In this document: positions 25,495-33,382 of the stretch, piece by piece | How positions within the stretch are numbered: the stretch's first letter is position 1 | How the letters are laid out: the number at the start of each line of letters is the position of its first letter | DNA from: Nocardioides sp. Root1257 | GTDB lineage: Bacteria > Actinomycetota > Actinomycetes > Propionibacteriales > Nocardioidaceae | Length of the DNA stretch: 64,000 nucleotides | NCBI RefSeq assembly: GCF_001425175.1 | Contig: NZ_LMDV01000001.1 | Span: 372,001-436,000, forward strand | Reading direction: 5' to 3' | Notes under the pieces: generated by a model | Seen by the model: the letters and a program-made list of their open reading frames with translations, nothing else | The model's database searches: none | What the model was told of the DNA's origin: nothing | Position numbers and translations under genes: made by a program

Positions 25495-26100
25495 GTGAGC
25501 AGCGCCAACTCGCTGGCAGTCGAAGATCTCGGCTCGGCCGCGCAGCGCGATCGTCGCAAGCGGATCCTCGACGCCACGATCGCGCTGGCCTCGGAGGGCG
25601 GCTTCGACGCCGTCCAGATGCGTGGGGTCGCCGAGCAGGCCGACGTCGCCCTCGGCACGCTCTACCGCTACTTCCCGTCCAAGATCCACCTGCTCGTCTC
25701 CGCCCTCCAGCGCGAGTTCGAGCGCTCCGAGACCGCGCTGCGCGACCGGCCCGTCGAGGGTGACACCGCCGCGGACCGGGTGATCTACACGCTCAAGCGC
25801 ACCACGCGCGGCATGCAGAGCGACCCGAAGCTGACCGAGGCCCTGACCCGGGCGTTCATGTTCGCCGACGCCTCCGTCGCCGCGGAGATCCACCAGGTCG
25901 GCATGCTGCTGACCACGATGCTCACCCGCGCGATGTACCCCGAGGGTCACGACACCCTCACCGAGGACGACGTCCAGATCGCGCGCGTCATCGGCGACGT
26001 CTGGCTCTCCGCCCTCGTCGGCTGGGTCACCGGGCGCTCGACGGCCGCCGAGACCGGCCAGCAGATCGAGGTCGCGGTCAAGCTCCTGCTCCGCGACTGA
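25495..26100 (+). CDS. kstR: KstR, TetR-family repressor of steroid catabolism
   Basis: 201 residues from GTG 25495, preceded by GGGAG at 25485-25489; an in-frame ATG at 25483 is the alternative. The N-terminal HTH closely follows mycobacterial KstR: LGSAAQRDRRKRILDATIALASEGGFDAVQMRGVAEQADVALGTLYRYFPSKIHLLVSAL, then TRAFMFADASVAAEI and ARVIGDVWLSALVGW in the ligand domain. KstR represses uptake and side-chain/upper ring genes and is released by steroid CoA thioesters. Eight KstR-type operators occur in this window, including one upstream of this gene, which supports the call strongly. Confidence 0.93.
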   Translation: MSSANSLAVEDLGSAAQRDRRKRILDATIALASEGGFDAVQMRGVAEQADVALGTLYRYFPSKIHLLVSALQREFERSETALRDRPVEGDTAADRVIYTLKRTTRGMQSDPKLTEALTRAFMFADASVAAEIHQVGMLLTTMLTRAMYPEGHDTLTEDDVQIARVIGDVWLSALVGWVTGRSTAAETGQQIEVAVKLLLRD

Positions 26101-26101
26101 G

Positions 26102-27043
26102 CTACGCCTCGAACTCGACGACCTCTCGCTCGAGCCAGGTGTCGACCTTGGCCGACAGCAGGGTGAGCTCGTAGACCAGCTCGCGCTGCTGCTCCTCGTC
26201 GGTGAGCCCGTCCACATAGCCGGGCACCTGCGCGCGGTACAGGTCCGCGACCTCGGCGAAGCCGGACGGCACCCGCCTGACCCGGACCCGGTTGCTGCTG
26301 ATCGTCTCCCCCGACTCCATCGTCCCGGCGAGCACCGCGATCCGCCCGCGGTCGAGCGCGTGGACCTTGGTGCCCTCGGGCGCCGTCGTGATGTACCAGA
26401 CCTCGGGCCGGTCGGACCGGACGAAGCGCATCACGCGGCTCGCCGCCGCACCGGACTCGTCGACGGTCGACACGGCCACGACATTGGTGGCCGCAGCGAC
26501 CTTGGCGAAGGTCTCACGGGCGCGCTCGGCGAAGGTCGTGCTGTCCTGGCGGTTCGCCTTCGCGAAGGCGAGCGCTGCCTGCACCGAGTCGAAGCGCTGC
26601 TCGCTCTCGATGAAGTAGAGGATCTGCGGGACGTACGGCGAGATGTCCTCGTCCTCGTAGTAGAACGACTGCCAGCGCCGGCCCGCGTGCAGCTCGCTGG
26701 TGAACCTGGCCCGTCGGCCCGCCTCGTAGCGGGCCAGCCGTCGCCGTCCCCACGCCGTCCCCAGCAGGCTGCGGCCGAGCTGCACGCCGATGATCGCACC
26801 GAGGACGACGTTGACGGCCAGCGGTCGCCACCAGTCCGGTCGCCGCGGCAGCGTGCTGTCGACCGCGAAGAAGATCAGTGCACCCACGACCCCACCGCCG
26901 AGGGCCGCCAGCACCGTCAGCACCGCCCGGTAGCGGCGCACCTCGAACCGGATGGCGTCGGCGGCGCGCTGCCTGCTCTTGACGTGCAGCTCGCGCTGCT
27001 TCATGTCGGCGACGAGCGCCTGGTCGGCGGGCGAGAGCGGCAT
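26102..27043 (-). CDS. Membrane protein with C-terminal pyridoxamine-phosphate-oxidase-like domain
   Basis: 313 residues. Two membrane segments near residues 40-90 (LTVLAALGGGVVGALIFFAV; PLAVNVVLGAIIGVQLG), a middle cytoplasmic stretch, and a C-terminal split-barrel-like region (NVVAVSTVDESGAAASRVMRFV, VWYITTAPEGTKVHALD, RIAVLAGTMESGETISSNRVRVRRV) that looks like a flavin/pyridoxamine oxidase fold. Last gene of the exopolysaccharide-type operon; its ATG overlaps the stop of the upstream gene. Role unknown; FMN binding untested. Confidence 0.6.
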   Translation of the reverse strand: MPLSPADQALVADMKQRELHVKSRQRAADAIRFEVRRYRAVLTVLAALGGGVVGALIFFAVDSTLPRRPDWWRPLAVNVVLGAIIGVQLGRSLLGTAWGRRRLARYEAGRRARFTSELHAGRRWQSFYYEDEDISPYVPQILYFIESEQRFDSVQAALAFAKANRQDSTTFAERARETFAKVAAATNVVAVSTVDESGAAASRVMRFVRSDRPEVWYITTAPEGTKVHALDRGRIAVLAGTMESGETISSNRVRVRRVPSGFAEVADLYRAQVPGYVDGLTDEEQQRELVYELTLLSAKVDTWLEREVVEFEA

Positions 27044-27549
27044 CAGTCGACCCCGTTGGCCCGGTAGAGGCCCCGCAGCTCGTAGGTCTCGATGTCGCCG
27101 TAGGGCTGGATCTGCACCGCTCGCTGGAGCACCCGGTCGGCCTGCGGGCCGTACTTGTCGGAGTACCAGGTCTCGGCGATCTCGAGGCGCAGGGCGAGGC
27201 GCTGCTCGTCGTACTCGCGACGGCTGTTGCGTGTCTGCGCCGACACGCGGTCGAGGAGGTGCAGGCCGAGGAAGATGAGGACGAAGGCGAGGAAGAGGAT
27301 CTCGAGCAGGAACACCGTCCGGTCCCACATGTCGAAGCCCTCCTGGTAGCTCCACCACCCGCCCTCGTCGTCGCGGTGCAGCAGCGACGAGGCCGTGATA
27401 AAGACCGGGAGGACGACGAAGAACCAGCTCACCAGAACCCAGACCGCCTGGAAGACCTTGGTGCGGACGTGACCGCGGCCGAAGAACCACTCGACCGTGA
27501 CGTCCTTCTCCGAGACCTCGTGGACGACGTAGGAGGGGCGGTCCGTCAT
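27043..27549 (-). CDS. Two-TM accessory protein of the polysaccharide synthase operon
   Basis: 168 residues with two membrane segments (FQAVWVLVSWFFVVLPVFITASSLL; TVFLLEILFLAFVLIFLGLHLL) and a cytoplasmic C-terminal tail rich in charged residues. Size and topology recall PgaD-type partners of poly-N-acetylglucosamine synthases, though no sequence motif proves this. Its ATG overlaps the end of the synthase-like gene (27546-27549), so the products are probably made together. Confidence 0.6.
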   Translation of the reverse strand: MTDRPSYVVHEVSEKDVTVEWFFGRGHVRTKVFQAVWVLVSWFFVVLPVFITASSLLHRDDEGGWWSYQEGFDMWDRTVFLLEILFLAFVLIFLGLHLLDRVSAQTRNSRREYDEQRLALRLEIAETWYSDKYGPQADRVLQRAVQIQPYGDIETYELRGLYRANGVD

Positions 27550-28871
27550 GACGGCTCCCTCCCGTGCACCTCGCGGGTGCCCTGCAGGCTGTCGGAGCGC
27601 TCCGGCGACTTCCACGAGCCGCCGTCGCGGCGCTCCCAGACCTTGCGGACCGTCGGCACGAACTCGACCACGACGGTCCAGGTGTTCACCATCCAGTAGA
27701 CGAGCATGTATGCCGGCGCGAAGAGGATGTACTTCAGGGTCCGGCCACCGTCGTTGTAGTACGACGCGGCGCTCAGCTGGACGAGCCCGATGACCATCTG
27801 GAGGGCCACGAAGATGCCGACCATGTACCAGTTGTGCCAGAACCGCTCCCAGTTCTGCGTCACGGCCATGAGGAGCTGGGTCAGCAGGAAGAGCGCCATG
27901 CTGATCCAGTAGAGGAAGCTCCAGAAGACGCTGAAGCTGTAGTCCAGCACGATCGGCATCATCCGCCAGCGCCGGATCGGGTGCCGCAGCAGTGCCGGCC
28001 CCTTGGACACGAGGACGTAGATGCCTCCCGACGACCAGCGACGCCGCTGCTTGACTAGCGATCGGGTCTGCTCCGGCACGTCGAGGAAGAAGCGGATGTG
28101 CGCCGCGAACAGCGCCCGCCAGCCGGCGCTCTGCATGTCCCACGCGATCGCGATGTCCTCGGTCGGCTGCTCCGCGTGCCAGCCGCCGACGTCGAGCACG
28201 GCCTGCCTGCGGTACATCGTGTTGGCCCCCGAGAACGCGAAGAGCCCGCCGTACGACATCTGCGAGCGCTTGATCAGCCCGATGATCGAGTTCAGCTCGT
28301 TCTGTTGCGCCTCCGCGGTGAGCGTCGTGCGGTTCGCCGCCAGCATGTTGCCGGTGACCGCCCCGACGTTCTGCCCGCCCTCGCGCTCGAAGTAGCTCAG
28401 GTACTGCCACAGCGCGTCGGGGTTGGGCCTGGTGTCCGCGTCGTTCGAGAGGAGGAAGTCGCCGCGCGCGAACGCCAGCGCGACGTTGAAGCCTTGCGCC
28501 TTGCCCCTGTTCTTCACGATCGAGACGACCCGCAGGTCCGGGTACTCACCCTGCAGAGAGGCCAGGATCTCGGCGGTCCGGTCGGTGGAGGCGTCGTCGA
28601 CGACGATGATCTCGTACTTGTCCGACGGGTAGTTGAGCATCGTCTCGAGGTAGCGCACGGTGCTCTCGATCGACGCCTCCTCGTTGTGCGCCGGGACCAG
28701 GATCGTGACGAAGGGCTCGCCGTGCTCCAGGTAGCGCGGACGATCGCGGCGCTCCGAGAAGACGTGGTAGTAGAAGCTCGAGACGAGGAACGCCAGGCCG
28801 CCGACGATCGGGTAGGCGATCAGGACGAAGATCAGCAGCTGGACGAACCAGTCGGCGCCTGAGCTCGGCAT
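27546..28871 (-). CDS. Processive family-2 glycosyltransferase (PgaC/hyaluronan-synthase-like)
   Basis: 441 residues. N-terminal membrane segment, a GT-A domain with TILVPAHNEEASIESTV, VVDDASTD, NDADTRP, the TED motif (TEDIAIAWDMQSAGW) and the processivity motif KQRRRW, then three or four C-terminal membrane helices. This is the full D-D-D-QRRRW set of beta-glycan synthases such as PgaC/IcaA. It should polymerise and export an N-acetylglucosamine-like or other beta-linked exopolysaccharide. No deacetylase (PgaB) is adjacent. Confidence 0.85.
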   Translation of the reverse strand: MPSSGADWFVQLLIFVLIAYPIVGGLAFLVSSFYYHVFSERRDRPRYLEHGEPFVTILVPAHNEEASIESTVRYLETMLNYPSDKYEIIVVDDASTDRTAEILASLQGEYPDLRVVSIVKNRGKAQGFNVALAFARGDFLLSNDADTRPNPDALWQYLSYFEREGGQNVGAVTGNMLAANRTTLTAEAQQNELNSIIGLIKRSQMSYGGLFAFSGANTMYRRQAVLDVGGWHAEQPTEDIAIAWDMQSAGWRALFAAHIRFFLDVPEQTRSLVKQRRRWSSGGIYVLVSKGPALLRHPIRRWRMMPIVLDYSFSVFWSFLYWISMALFLLTQLLMAVTQNWERFWHNWYMVGIFVALQMVIGLVQLSAASYYNDGGRTLKYILFAPAYMLVYWMVNTWTVVVEFVPTVRKVWERRDGGSWKSPERSDSLQGTREVHGREPS

Positions 28872-28930
28872 CCCTCCTCCTTCGCGCGCTCTTCGCGCAC
28901 GATCCTAGTCAGCGCCCAGGGCGGCCGGAC

Positions 28931-29137
28931 TCACCCGAAGAAGGTGGCCGTTGCCGCCACCGCGACCCCGATCGTGAGGACGCCCAGGTTGACGCCGATC
29001 AACGCGTACAGGAGGTAGGCGGGCCCGCTCGACAGCGGCAGCGCCTCGTCGCGCTCGCGCGACCTGGTGAAGGGGGCCACGACCGCCAGCAGGACCACGA
29101 CGCCCGCGGTGGTCACGACGGTCTCTGCGGGGCTCAC
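28931..29137 (-). CDS. Small two-TM membrane protein
   Basis: 68 residues from GTG 29137, beginning SPAETVVTTAGVVVLLAVVAPF and ending with a second hydrophobic helix (YALIGVNLGVLTIGVAVAATATFF). A charged loop SRERDEAL lies between. It follows the PPOX-type gene by 51 bases on the same strand and may be its operon partner. No family recognised. Confidence 0.55.
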   Translation of the reverse strand: MSPAETVVTTAGVVVLLAVVAPFTRSRERDEALPLSSGPAYLLYALIGVNLGVLTIGVAVAATATFFG

Positions 29138-29188
29138 CCGCGGCCCATCGGCGGGCCGCCCGCCGACCTGAGCGACTCCGCGGCGCCG

Positions 29189-29686
29189 CTACCCGACGTA
29201 CGGCGCGGTCGAGCCGCCGAGCTCCATCTCGGGCAGGCCGAGCTTGCGGTGGTCCCAGGAGCGAGTGCGCTCGGGGTCGAGGCGGATGGCTGCGCGGTTC
29301 TTGGCCATGAACTCCACGAACGGCTTCATCTCCTCGGTGTACGGCGCGTTGTAGCGCTCGAAGATGTTGACGCAGACGTCCCACACGACGTCCTCGTCCT
29401 CGATGACCACCGCCTGGCCCTCGATCGCGACGCCGCGCAGCTGGTCGTAGGTGTGACCGGCCTCCACGAGGAACGAGCAGCGCGGGTCGCGGCGCACGTT
29501 GACGGTCTTCTGCGCCTTCTTCTTGGTCTCGAACCAGATCTGGCCGTCCATCACGGCGTACCACATGCCGACCAGGTGGATCTGGCCCTGCGGCCCGTAG
29601 GTCGCGAGCGTCGAGGAGCGCTGCTGCTGGAGGAACTCGGCGATCTCGTCGTCGGACATGACGACCTGGCCGCGCTGGTTGGCCAT
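29189..29686 (-). CDS. Pyridoxamine-5'-phosphate-oxidase-like (PPOX) flavin/F420 enzyme
   Basis: 165 residues. The split-barrel fold signature: MSDDEIAEFLQQQRSSTLATYGPQGQIHLVGMWYAVMDGQIWFETKKKAQKTVNVRRDPRCSFLVEAG, followed by VAIEGQAVVIED. This matches the PPOX class of F420- or FMN-dependent reductases common in actinobacteria. It is the fifth gene after a KstR box, three bases from a steroid-type SDR, so reduction of a steroid or related intermediate is plausible but unproven. Confidence 0.8.
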   Translation of the reverse strand: MANQRGQVVMSDDEIAEFLQQQRSSTLATYGPQGQIHLVGMWYAVMDGQIWFETKKKAQKTVNVRRDPRCSFLVEAGHTYDQLRGVAIEGQAVVIEDEDVVWDVCVNIFERYNAPYTEEMKPFVEFMAKNRAAIRLDPERTRSWDHRKLGLPEMELGGSTAPYVG

Positions 29687-29689
29687 CGC

Positions 29690-30457
29690 TCAGCCCCCGA
29701 AGGCGTGGGTCGAGGTGACGCCGCCGTCGATCGAGATCTCGGCGCCGTTGATGTAGGACGACTCGTCGCTGGCGAGGAAGACGTAGAGCGGGGCGATGTC
29801 CTCCGGGTAGCCGACCCGGCGCAGCGGCACGCGGGAGGCACCGAACTCCATCGCCGCGTCACCGCCGTGGACGCGGGTCATGGGGGTGTCGATCATGCCC
29901 GGGTGGATGGAGTTCACCCGGATCCCCTTGGGGCCGAGCTCCATCGCAGCGCACTTGGTCATGCCGCGGATCGCCCACTTCGTCGCGGCGTACGCCGTGC
30001 AGCTGGCCATCCCGGCGAGGCCCTCGACCGACGAGGCGTTGATGATCGAGCCGCCGCCGTTCTTGCGCATCGTGCGGGTGACCGCCTGCATGCCCAGGAA
30101 GCAGCCGAGCTGGTTGACCCGCCAGAGCAGCTCGATCTCGTCGACGGGCATCCGCTCGATGTCGCCGAACCGGAGCAGGCCGGCGTTGTTGGCGAGCACG
30201 TTCACTGGGCCGAAGCGCTCGTTCGTGTCCTCGACGACGCGCTCCCAGGAGGCCTGGTCGCTGACGTCGTGGTCGGCGAAGTGCGTCCCCGCGCCCAGCT
30301 CGTCGGCCAGGGCCTGACCGGGCTCCTTCGCGATGTCGGCGATGACGACCTTGGCGCCCTCGGCGACGAAGTGGCGGACGATCGCCTCGCCCTGACCCAT
30401 CGCGCCGCCGGTGACGATGGCGACCTTGCCGTCCAGACGGCCGTTCCCAGAGCTCAT
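29690..30457 (-). CDS. Hydroxysteroid-type short-chain dehydrogenase (FabG3-like)
   Basis: 255 residues. NAD-binding TGGAMGQGEAIVRHF (16-30), NNAGLLRFGDIE, catalytic NASSVEGLAGMASCTAYAATKWA (Ser, Tyr, Lys) and the late NSIHPGMIDTPMT, LASDESSYINGAEISIDGG. It resembles M. tuberculosis FabG3/Rv2002, a 20-beta-hydroxysteroid dehydrogenase, more than fatty-acid FabG. Three bases downstream of hsd4A in a KstR-controlled operon, which supports a steroid substrate. Confidence 0.85.
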   Translation of the reverse strand: MSSGNGRLDGKVAIVTGGAMGQGEAIVRHFVAEGAKVVIADIAKEPGQALADELGAGTHFADHDVSDQASWERVVEDTNERFGPVNVLANNAGLLRFGDIERMPVDEIELLWRVNQLGCFLGMQAVTRTMRKNGGGSIINASSVEGLAGMASCTAYAATKWAIRGMTKCAAMELGPKGIRVNSIHPGMIDTPMTRVHGGDAAMEFGASRVPLRRVGYPEDIAPLYVFLASDESSYINGAEISIDGGVTSTHAFGG

Positions 30458-30460
30458 GCC

Positions 30461-31363
30461 TCAGGCCCTCAGCTTCATGATCGAGTCGGCGGCGAAGCCA
30501 TGGGCGGGGTCGCGGTCAGTGAAGTAGCCGCCGATCTGCTTGTCGAGGTCGTCAGCGGTCCAGAGGTCGCCGGCCTTGTCGAAGCGTTCCTCGACGACCG
30601 GGGCCGCGACGAGGGCCACCATGCCGCCGTACACGACGAAGACCTGGCCGGTGATGTTGGCCGCGGCGTCGGAGGCGAGGTAGGCGACCACCGGCGCGAC
30701 GTGCTCGGGCGAGTAGGGGTCGACGTCCATGCCGGACTGGTCCTCGCCGAAGACCTGGGCGGTCATCGCGGTGCGCGCCCGGGGGCAGATCGCGTTGGCG
30801 CGGACGCCGCTGCTCGCCATCGAGCGCGCGGTGGAGACCGTGAGCGCGGCGATGCCGGCCTTGGCCGCACCGTAGTTGGCCTGCCCGGGCGGGCCCGACA
30901 GGAACGCCTCGGAGGCGGTGTTGACGACGCTGGCGCCGACGGGGCCGGACTCCTTCGCCTGCGTGCGCCAGTACGACGCCGCGTTGCGGGAGAGCAGGAA
31001 GTGTCCGCGCAGGTGGATGTGGATCACCTGGTCCCACTCCTCGTCGGACATGTTGAAGAGCATCCGGTCGCGGGTGATGCCGGCGTTGTTGACGACGACG
31101 TCGAGGCGGCCGAAGCCGTCGACGGCCGCGGCCATCATGGCGTCGGCGGTGGCCCGCTCCCCCACGTCACCGGCGACGATGCTGGCCTCGCCGCCGCGCG
31201 AGCGGATCTCCTCGGCGGTGCCCTCGGCGCCGCCGGGCAGGTCGTTGAGCACGACGCGGGCGCCGGCGTCGGCCAGCGCGAGGGCCTCGGCGCGGCCGAG
31301 TCCGGCGCCGGCCCCGGTCACGATCGCGACCTTGCCGTCGAGAGAGGTGGTCGGGTTCGTCAT
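30461..31363 (-). CDS. hsd4A: Hsd4A-type SDR, 17-beta-hydroxysteroid / 3-hydroxyacyl-CoA dehydrogenase
   Basis: 300 residues (M. tuberculosis Hsd4A, Rv3502c, is slightly longer). TGAGAGLGRAEALALADAGARVVLNDLPG, NNAGITRDRMLFNM, VNTASEAFLSGPPGQANYGAAKAGI (catalytic Tyr/Lys) and the long C-terminal extension (YGGMVALVAAPVVEERFDKAGDLWTADDLDKQI) are typical of Hsd4A/multifunctional enzyme type 2 dehydrogenases. In cholesterol degraders it oxidises the C22 hydroxyl of the side-chain CoA ester. As in mycobacteria it neighbours fdxD and, further upstream, the mce4 locus. Confidence 0.88.
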   Translation of the reverse strand: MTNPTTSLDGKVAIVTGAGAGLGRAEALALADAGARVVLNDLPGGAEGTAEEIRSRGGEASIVAGDVGERATADAMMAAAVDGFGRLDVVVNNAGITRDRMLFNMSDEEWDQVIHIHLRGHFLLSRNAASYWRTQAKESGPVGASVVNTASEAFLSGPPGQANYGAAKAGIAALTVSTARSMASSGVRANAICPRARTAMTAQVFGEDQSGMDVDPYSPEHVAPVVAYLASDAAANITGQVFVVYGGMVALVAAPVVEERFDKAGDLWTADDLDKQIGGYFTDRDPAHGFAADSIMKLRA

Positions 31364-31371
31364 AGGTGAGC

Positions 31372-31563
31372 TCAGTCCTCCAGGGAGATCGCAGCGCGCG
31401 GGCAGGCGGCCACGGCGCGCTTGACGGCGTCGATGTTCTCGGGGGTCGTCTCCTCCGTCTTGAGCTGGAGGAAGTCGTCGTCGTCCAGCTCGAACACGTC
31501 GGGAGCCATCGCCTCGCAGAGGGCGTTGGACTCACAGAGGTCGAAGTCGATCTTGATCTTCAT
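31372..31563 (-). CDS. fdxD: FdxD-type 3Fe-4S ferredoxin
   Basis: 63 residues. Cysteines at 10, 16 and 54 (LCESNALC and ACP) give the C-x5-C...CP pattern of a [3Fe-4S] ferredoxin. Such ferredoxins pass electrons to cytochromes P450 or other steroid oxygenases; no P450 lies in this window. Start ATG 31563 has GAGG eight bases upstream; an in-frame ATG at 31584 would overlap the reductase gene. Located between its probable reductase (7-base gap) and hsd4A, as in the mycobacterial fdxD-hsd4A pair. Confidence 0.88.
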   Translation of the reverse strand: MKIKIDFDLCESNALCEAMAPDVFELDDDDFLQLKTEETTPENIDAVKRAVAACPRAAISLED

Positions 31564-31570
31564 GGCTGCC

Positions 31571-32554
31571 TCAGCTTCCTTCACTGGAGTGACCGGGGAA
31601 CACGTGCGCGGTCGGGTCGATCACGACGGCCGCGTTGTTGACGGCGGTCGCGGCCTCGCCGAAGCCGACGGCGATGAGCCGGACCTTGCCGGGGTACTCG
31701 GTGATGTCACCTGCGGCGAAGACCCGGCGCAGGTTGGTGCGCATCGAGGAGTCGACGACCACGTGGCGCTTCTGCACCTCGACCCCCCACTGCTGGATCG
31801 GGCCGAGGTCGGCGATGAAGCCGAGCGCGGCGACGACCGCCTGGGTGGGGCGGGTGGTCAGCTCGCCGTCGACGGTGATGTCGATCGACTCGACGGTCCC
31901 GTTGCCGTGGATCGCCGAGACCTCCGCCTTGGTGACGATGTCCACCTTGGGCGAGGCCTTCACGGCCTCGACGGTGCGCTCGTGCGCGCGGAACGCGTCG
32001 CGCCGGTGGACCAGCGTGATCGACCTCGCGACCGGCTCCAGGTGCAGCGCCCAGTCGAACGCGCTGTCACCGCCGCCGACGATGACGACGTCCTTGCCGA
32101 CGTACGGCTGGAAGCTCGGCACGAAGAACTCGAGACCGCGGCCCAGCCAGCCCTCGCCGGCCGGCAGCGGCCGGGGGCTGAACTTGCCGATGCCGGCGGT
32201 GATCAGCACGACCTTGGCGCGCACCGTGGTGCCGTCCTCGAGGCCGACGGTCACACCGTCCTCGTCCTCGACCAGGGTCGAGGCGGTGCGCTCGAGCAGG
32301 TAGGTCGGCTCGGAGAGCGCGGCCTGCTCGACCAGGCCCTCGACCAGCTCGCGGCCCTTGACCGACGGGAAGCCGGCGACGTCGAGGATCTGCTTCTCCG
32401 GGTACATCGCCGTGATCTGGCCGCCCAGCTCGGGCAGCGAGTCGACGACGGCGACGCGCATCCCGCGGAACCCGGCGTAGTACGCCGAGAAGAGGCCGGT
32501 CGGGCCGGCGCCGATGATCAGGAGGTCGGTGTCCACGTTCTCAGAAGGAGGCAC
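31571..32554 (-). CDS. Ferredoxin-NADP(+) reductase, thioredoxin-reductase-like type
   Basis: 327 residues from GTG 32554, with GGAGAAGGA seven bases upstream; an upstream ATG at 32590 would overlap the KstR box and is unlikely. FAD site LLIIGAGPTGLFSAYYAGFRG near residue 10 and NADP site VVIVGGGDSAFDWALHL near 155, with late RRVFAAGDITEYPGKVRLIAVGFGEAA. It lacks the CxxC of true thioredoxin reductases. Expected to reduce the ferredoxin encoded next. First gene of the KstR-controlled operon that contains fdxD and hsd4A. Confidence 0.88.
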   Translation of the reverse strand: MPPSENVDTDLLIIGAGPTGLFSAYYAGFRGMRVAVVDSLPELGGQITAMYPEKQILDVAGFPSVKGRELVEGLVEQAALSEPTYLLERTASTLVEDEDGVTVGLEDGTTVRAKVVLITAGIGKFSPRPLPAGEGWLGRGLEFFVPSFQPYVGKDVVIVGGGDSAFDWALHLEPVARSITLVHRRDAFRAHERTVEAVKASPKVDIVTKAEVSAIHGNGTVESIDITVDGELTTRPTQAVVAALGFIADLGPIQQWGVEVQKRHVVVDSSMRTNLRRVFAAGDITEYPGKVRLIAVGFGEAATAVNNAAVVIDPTAHVFPGHSSEGS

Positions 32555-32591
32555 GACGGGGATCCTTCTCCTCTCGGGCGGCCGGCTCAAC

Positions 32592-32605
32592 TATAACTTG
32601 TTCTA
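32592..32605. promoter_or_regulatory. KstR operator upstream of the ferredoxin reductase-hsd4A operon
   Basis: TATAACTTGTTCTA matches TNNAACNNGTTNNA exactly, 38 bases upstream of the reductase GTG and 21 bases downstream of the end of the mce4 operon (32627), so the reductase operon has its own promoter region. Confidence 0.87.
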
Positions 32606-32626
32606 GTTTCGCCGGACCCTACCCGA

Positions 32627-33382
32627 TCATCGGGTCTCGATGTTCGAGACCAGCCACCCCTGGTCCGTGTGCACCACGGTCACCAGCGCGCGGTACTGCG
32701 CGTAGGACGTCTTCGGCTGGCCGTCCTGCTTCTTCTCGACGTACTGGTTGAGGAAGAGCAGCGCCTGGACCTGCGCCGACGAGGCCTGGACGACGCCCTG
32801 GGCGACCGCCTTGACCTGGAGCTTCGTCTGCTGGGCGATGAAGTCGTCCTTGATGCCCTCAGCCGTCTCGCGGTACTCCTTCGCGAACGTGTCGGTCATC
32901 TTCTCGGTCGCCTTGTCGACCTGGCCGTCGTAGTCCTGGTACGACGTCGAGAGGATCTGCTCGGTCGACCGGGCCGCCGCCTCGACGGCGGCGCGGTGGC
33001 TCAGGTCGCCGGTGACGACGGGACGCGAGGCCGACACCGTCGGCTCGGGGTCGCGGGCCAGGTAGACGATCTCGCCGATGCCCACCAGGGCGAGCACCGC
33101 GATCACCGCGATCAGGATGTAGACCGCACGTCGCCGCGGTGGTTTCGAGACAGGACTTCGTCCTTCCTCAACCACCGGAGTGGTCTCCGGGGCGGCGTCC
33201 TCGGTGGTTGAGGAAGGCGCGCCAGCGCCTGTCTCGAAACCACCCTTGGTCTCGGGCTCCCGTGGTTTCGAGACAGGACTTCGTCCTTCCTCAACCACCG
33301 GAGTGGCCTCCGGGGCCCGCCCCGCGATCTTGCGGGGGCGGCCGGTGCCGGGGCGGGACTGACCCTTGCGCGGGGCGCTCAT
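32627..33382 (-). CDS. Mce-associated membrane protein (Mas/Mam4B-like) with REP-derived N-terminus
   Basis: 251 residues. A disordered N-terminal 85 residues, one membrane segment (AVYILIAVIAVLALVGIGEIVYLA) and a conserved Mas domain (ILSTSYQDYDGQVDKATEKMTDTFAKEY, QALLFLNQYVEKK, WLVSNIETR). Mas proteins stabilise or support Mce transporters in mycobacteria. The N-terminal region contains VVEEGRSPVSKP twice and the complementary-frame GGFETGAGAPSSTTE once, because three copies of a palindromic repeat are inserted in frame in the coding sequence. Last gene of the mce4 operon; its ATG overlaps the previous stop. Confidence 0.82.
   Translation of the reverse strand: MSAPRKGQSRPGTGRPRKIAGRAPEATPVVEEGRSPVSKPREPETKGGFETGAGAPSSTTEDAAPETTPVVEEGRSPVSKPPRRRAVYILIAVIAVLALVGIGEIVYLARDPEPTVSASRPVVTGDLSHRAAVEAAARSTEQILSTSYQDYDGQVDKATEKMTDTFAKEYRETAEGIKDDFIAQQTKLQVKAVAQGVVQASSAQVQALLFLNQYVEKKQDGQPKTSYAQYRALVTVVHTDQGWLVSNIETR
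33139..33175 (+). repeat. REP-like palindromic repeat, copy 1 (inside mas gene)
   Basis: 37 bases starting GTGGTTTCGAGACAGG and ending CCTTCCTCAACCAC. The GTGGTT/AACCAC ends pair. Continues into CGGAGTGGTCTCCGGGGC, shared with copy 3. Confidence 0.85.
33204..33243 (-). repeat. REP-like palindromic repeat, copy 2, inverted (inside mas gene)
   Basis: 40 bases in the opposite orientation to copies 1 and 3, starting GTGGTTGAGGAAGGCG and ending TGTCTCGAAACCAC, with a GCGC-rich hairpin centre. Confidence 0.85.
33262..33298 (+). repeat. REP-like palindromic repeat, copy 3 (inside mas gene)
   Basis: Identical over 37 bases to copy 1 and offset by 123 bases (41 codons), so both encode the same peptide EEGRSPVSKP on the minus strand. 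Confidence 0.85.

Noticed and set aside
29249..31369. 706-residue plus-strand open frame
   Set aside because: Antisense to two clear SDR genes; composition is of shadow type.
33262..33298. The GTGGTTTCGAGACAGG repeats as KstR or other operators
   Set aside because: They lie in coding sequence, are long palindromes with a hairpin centre, and do not contain AACNNGTT.
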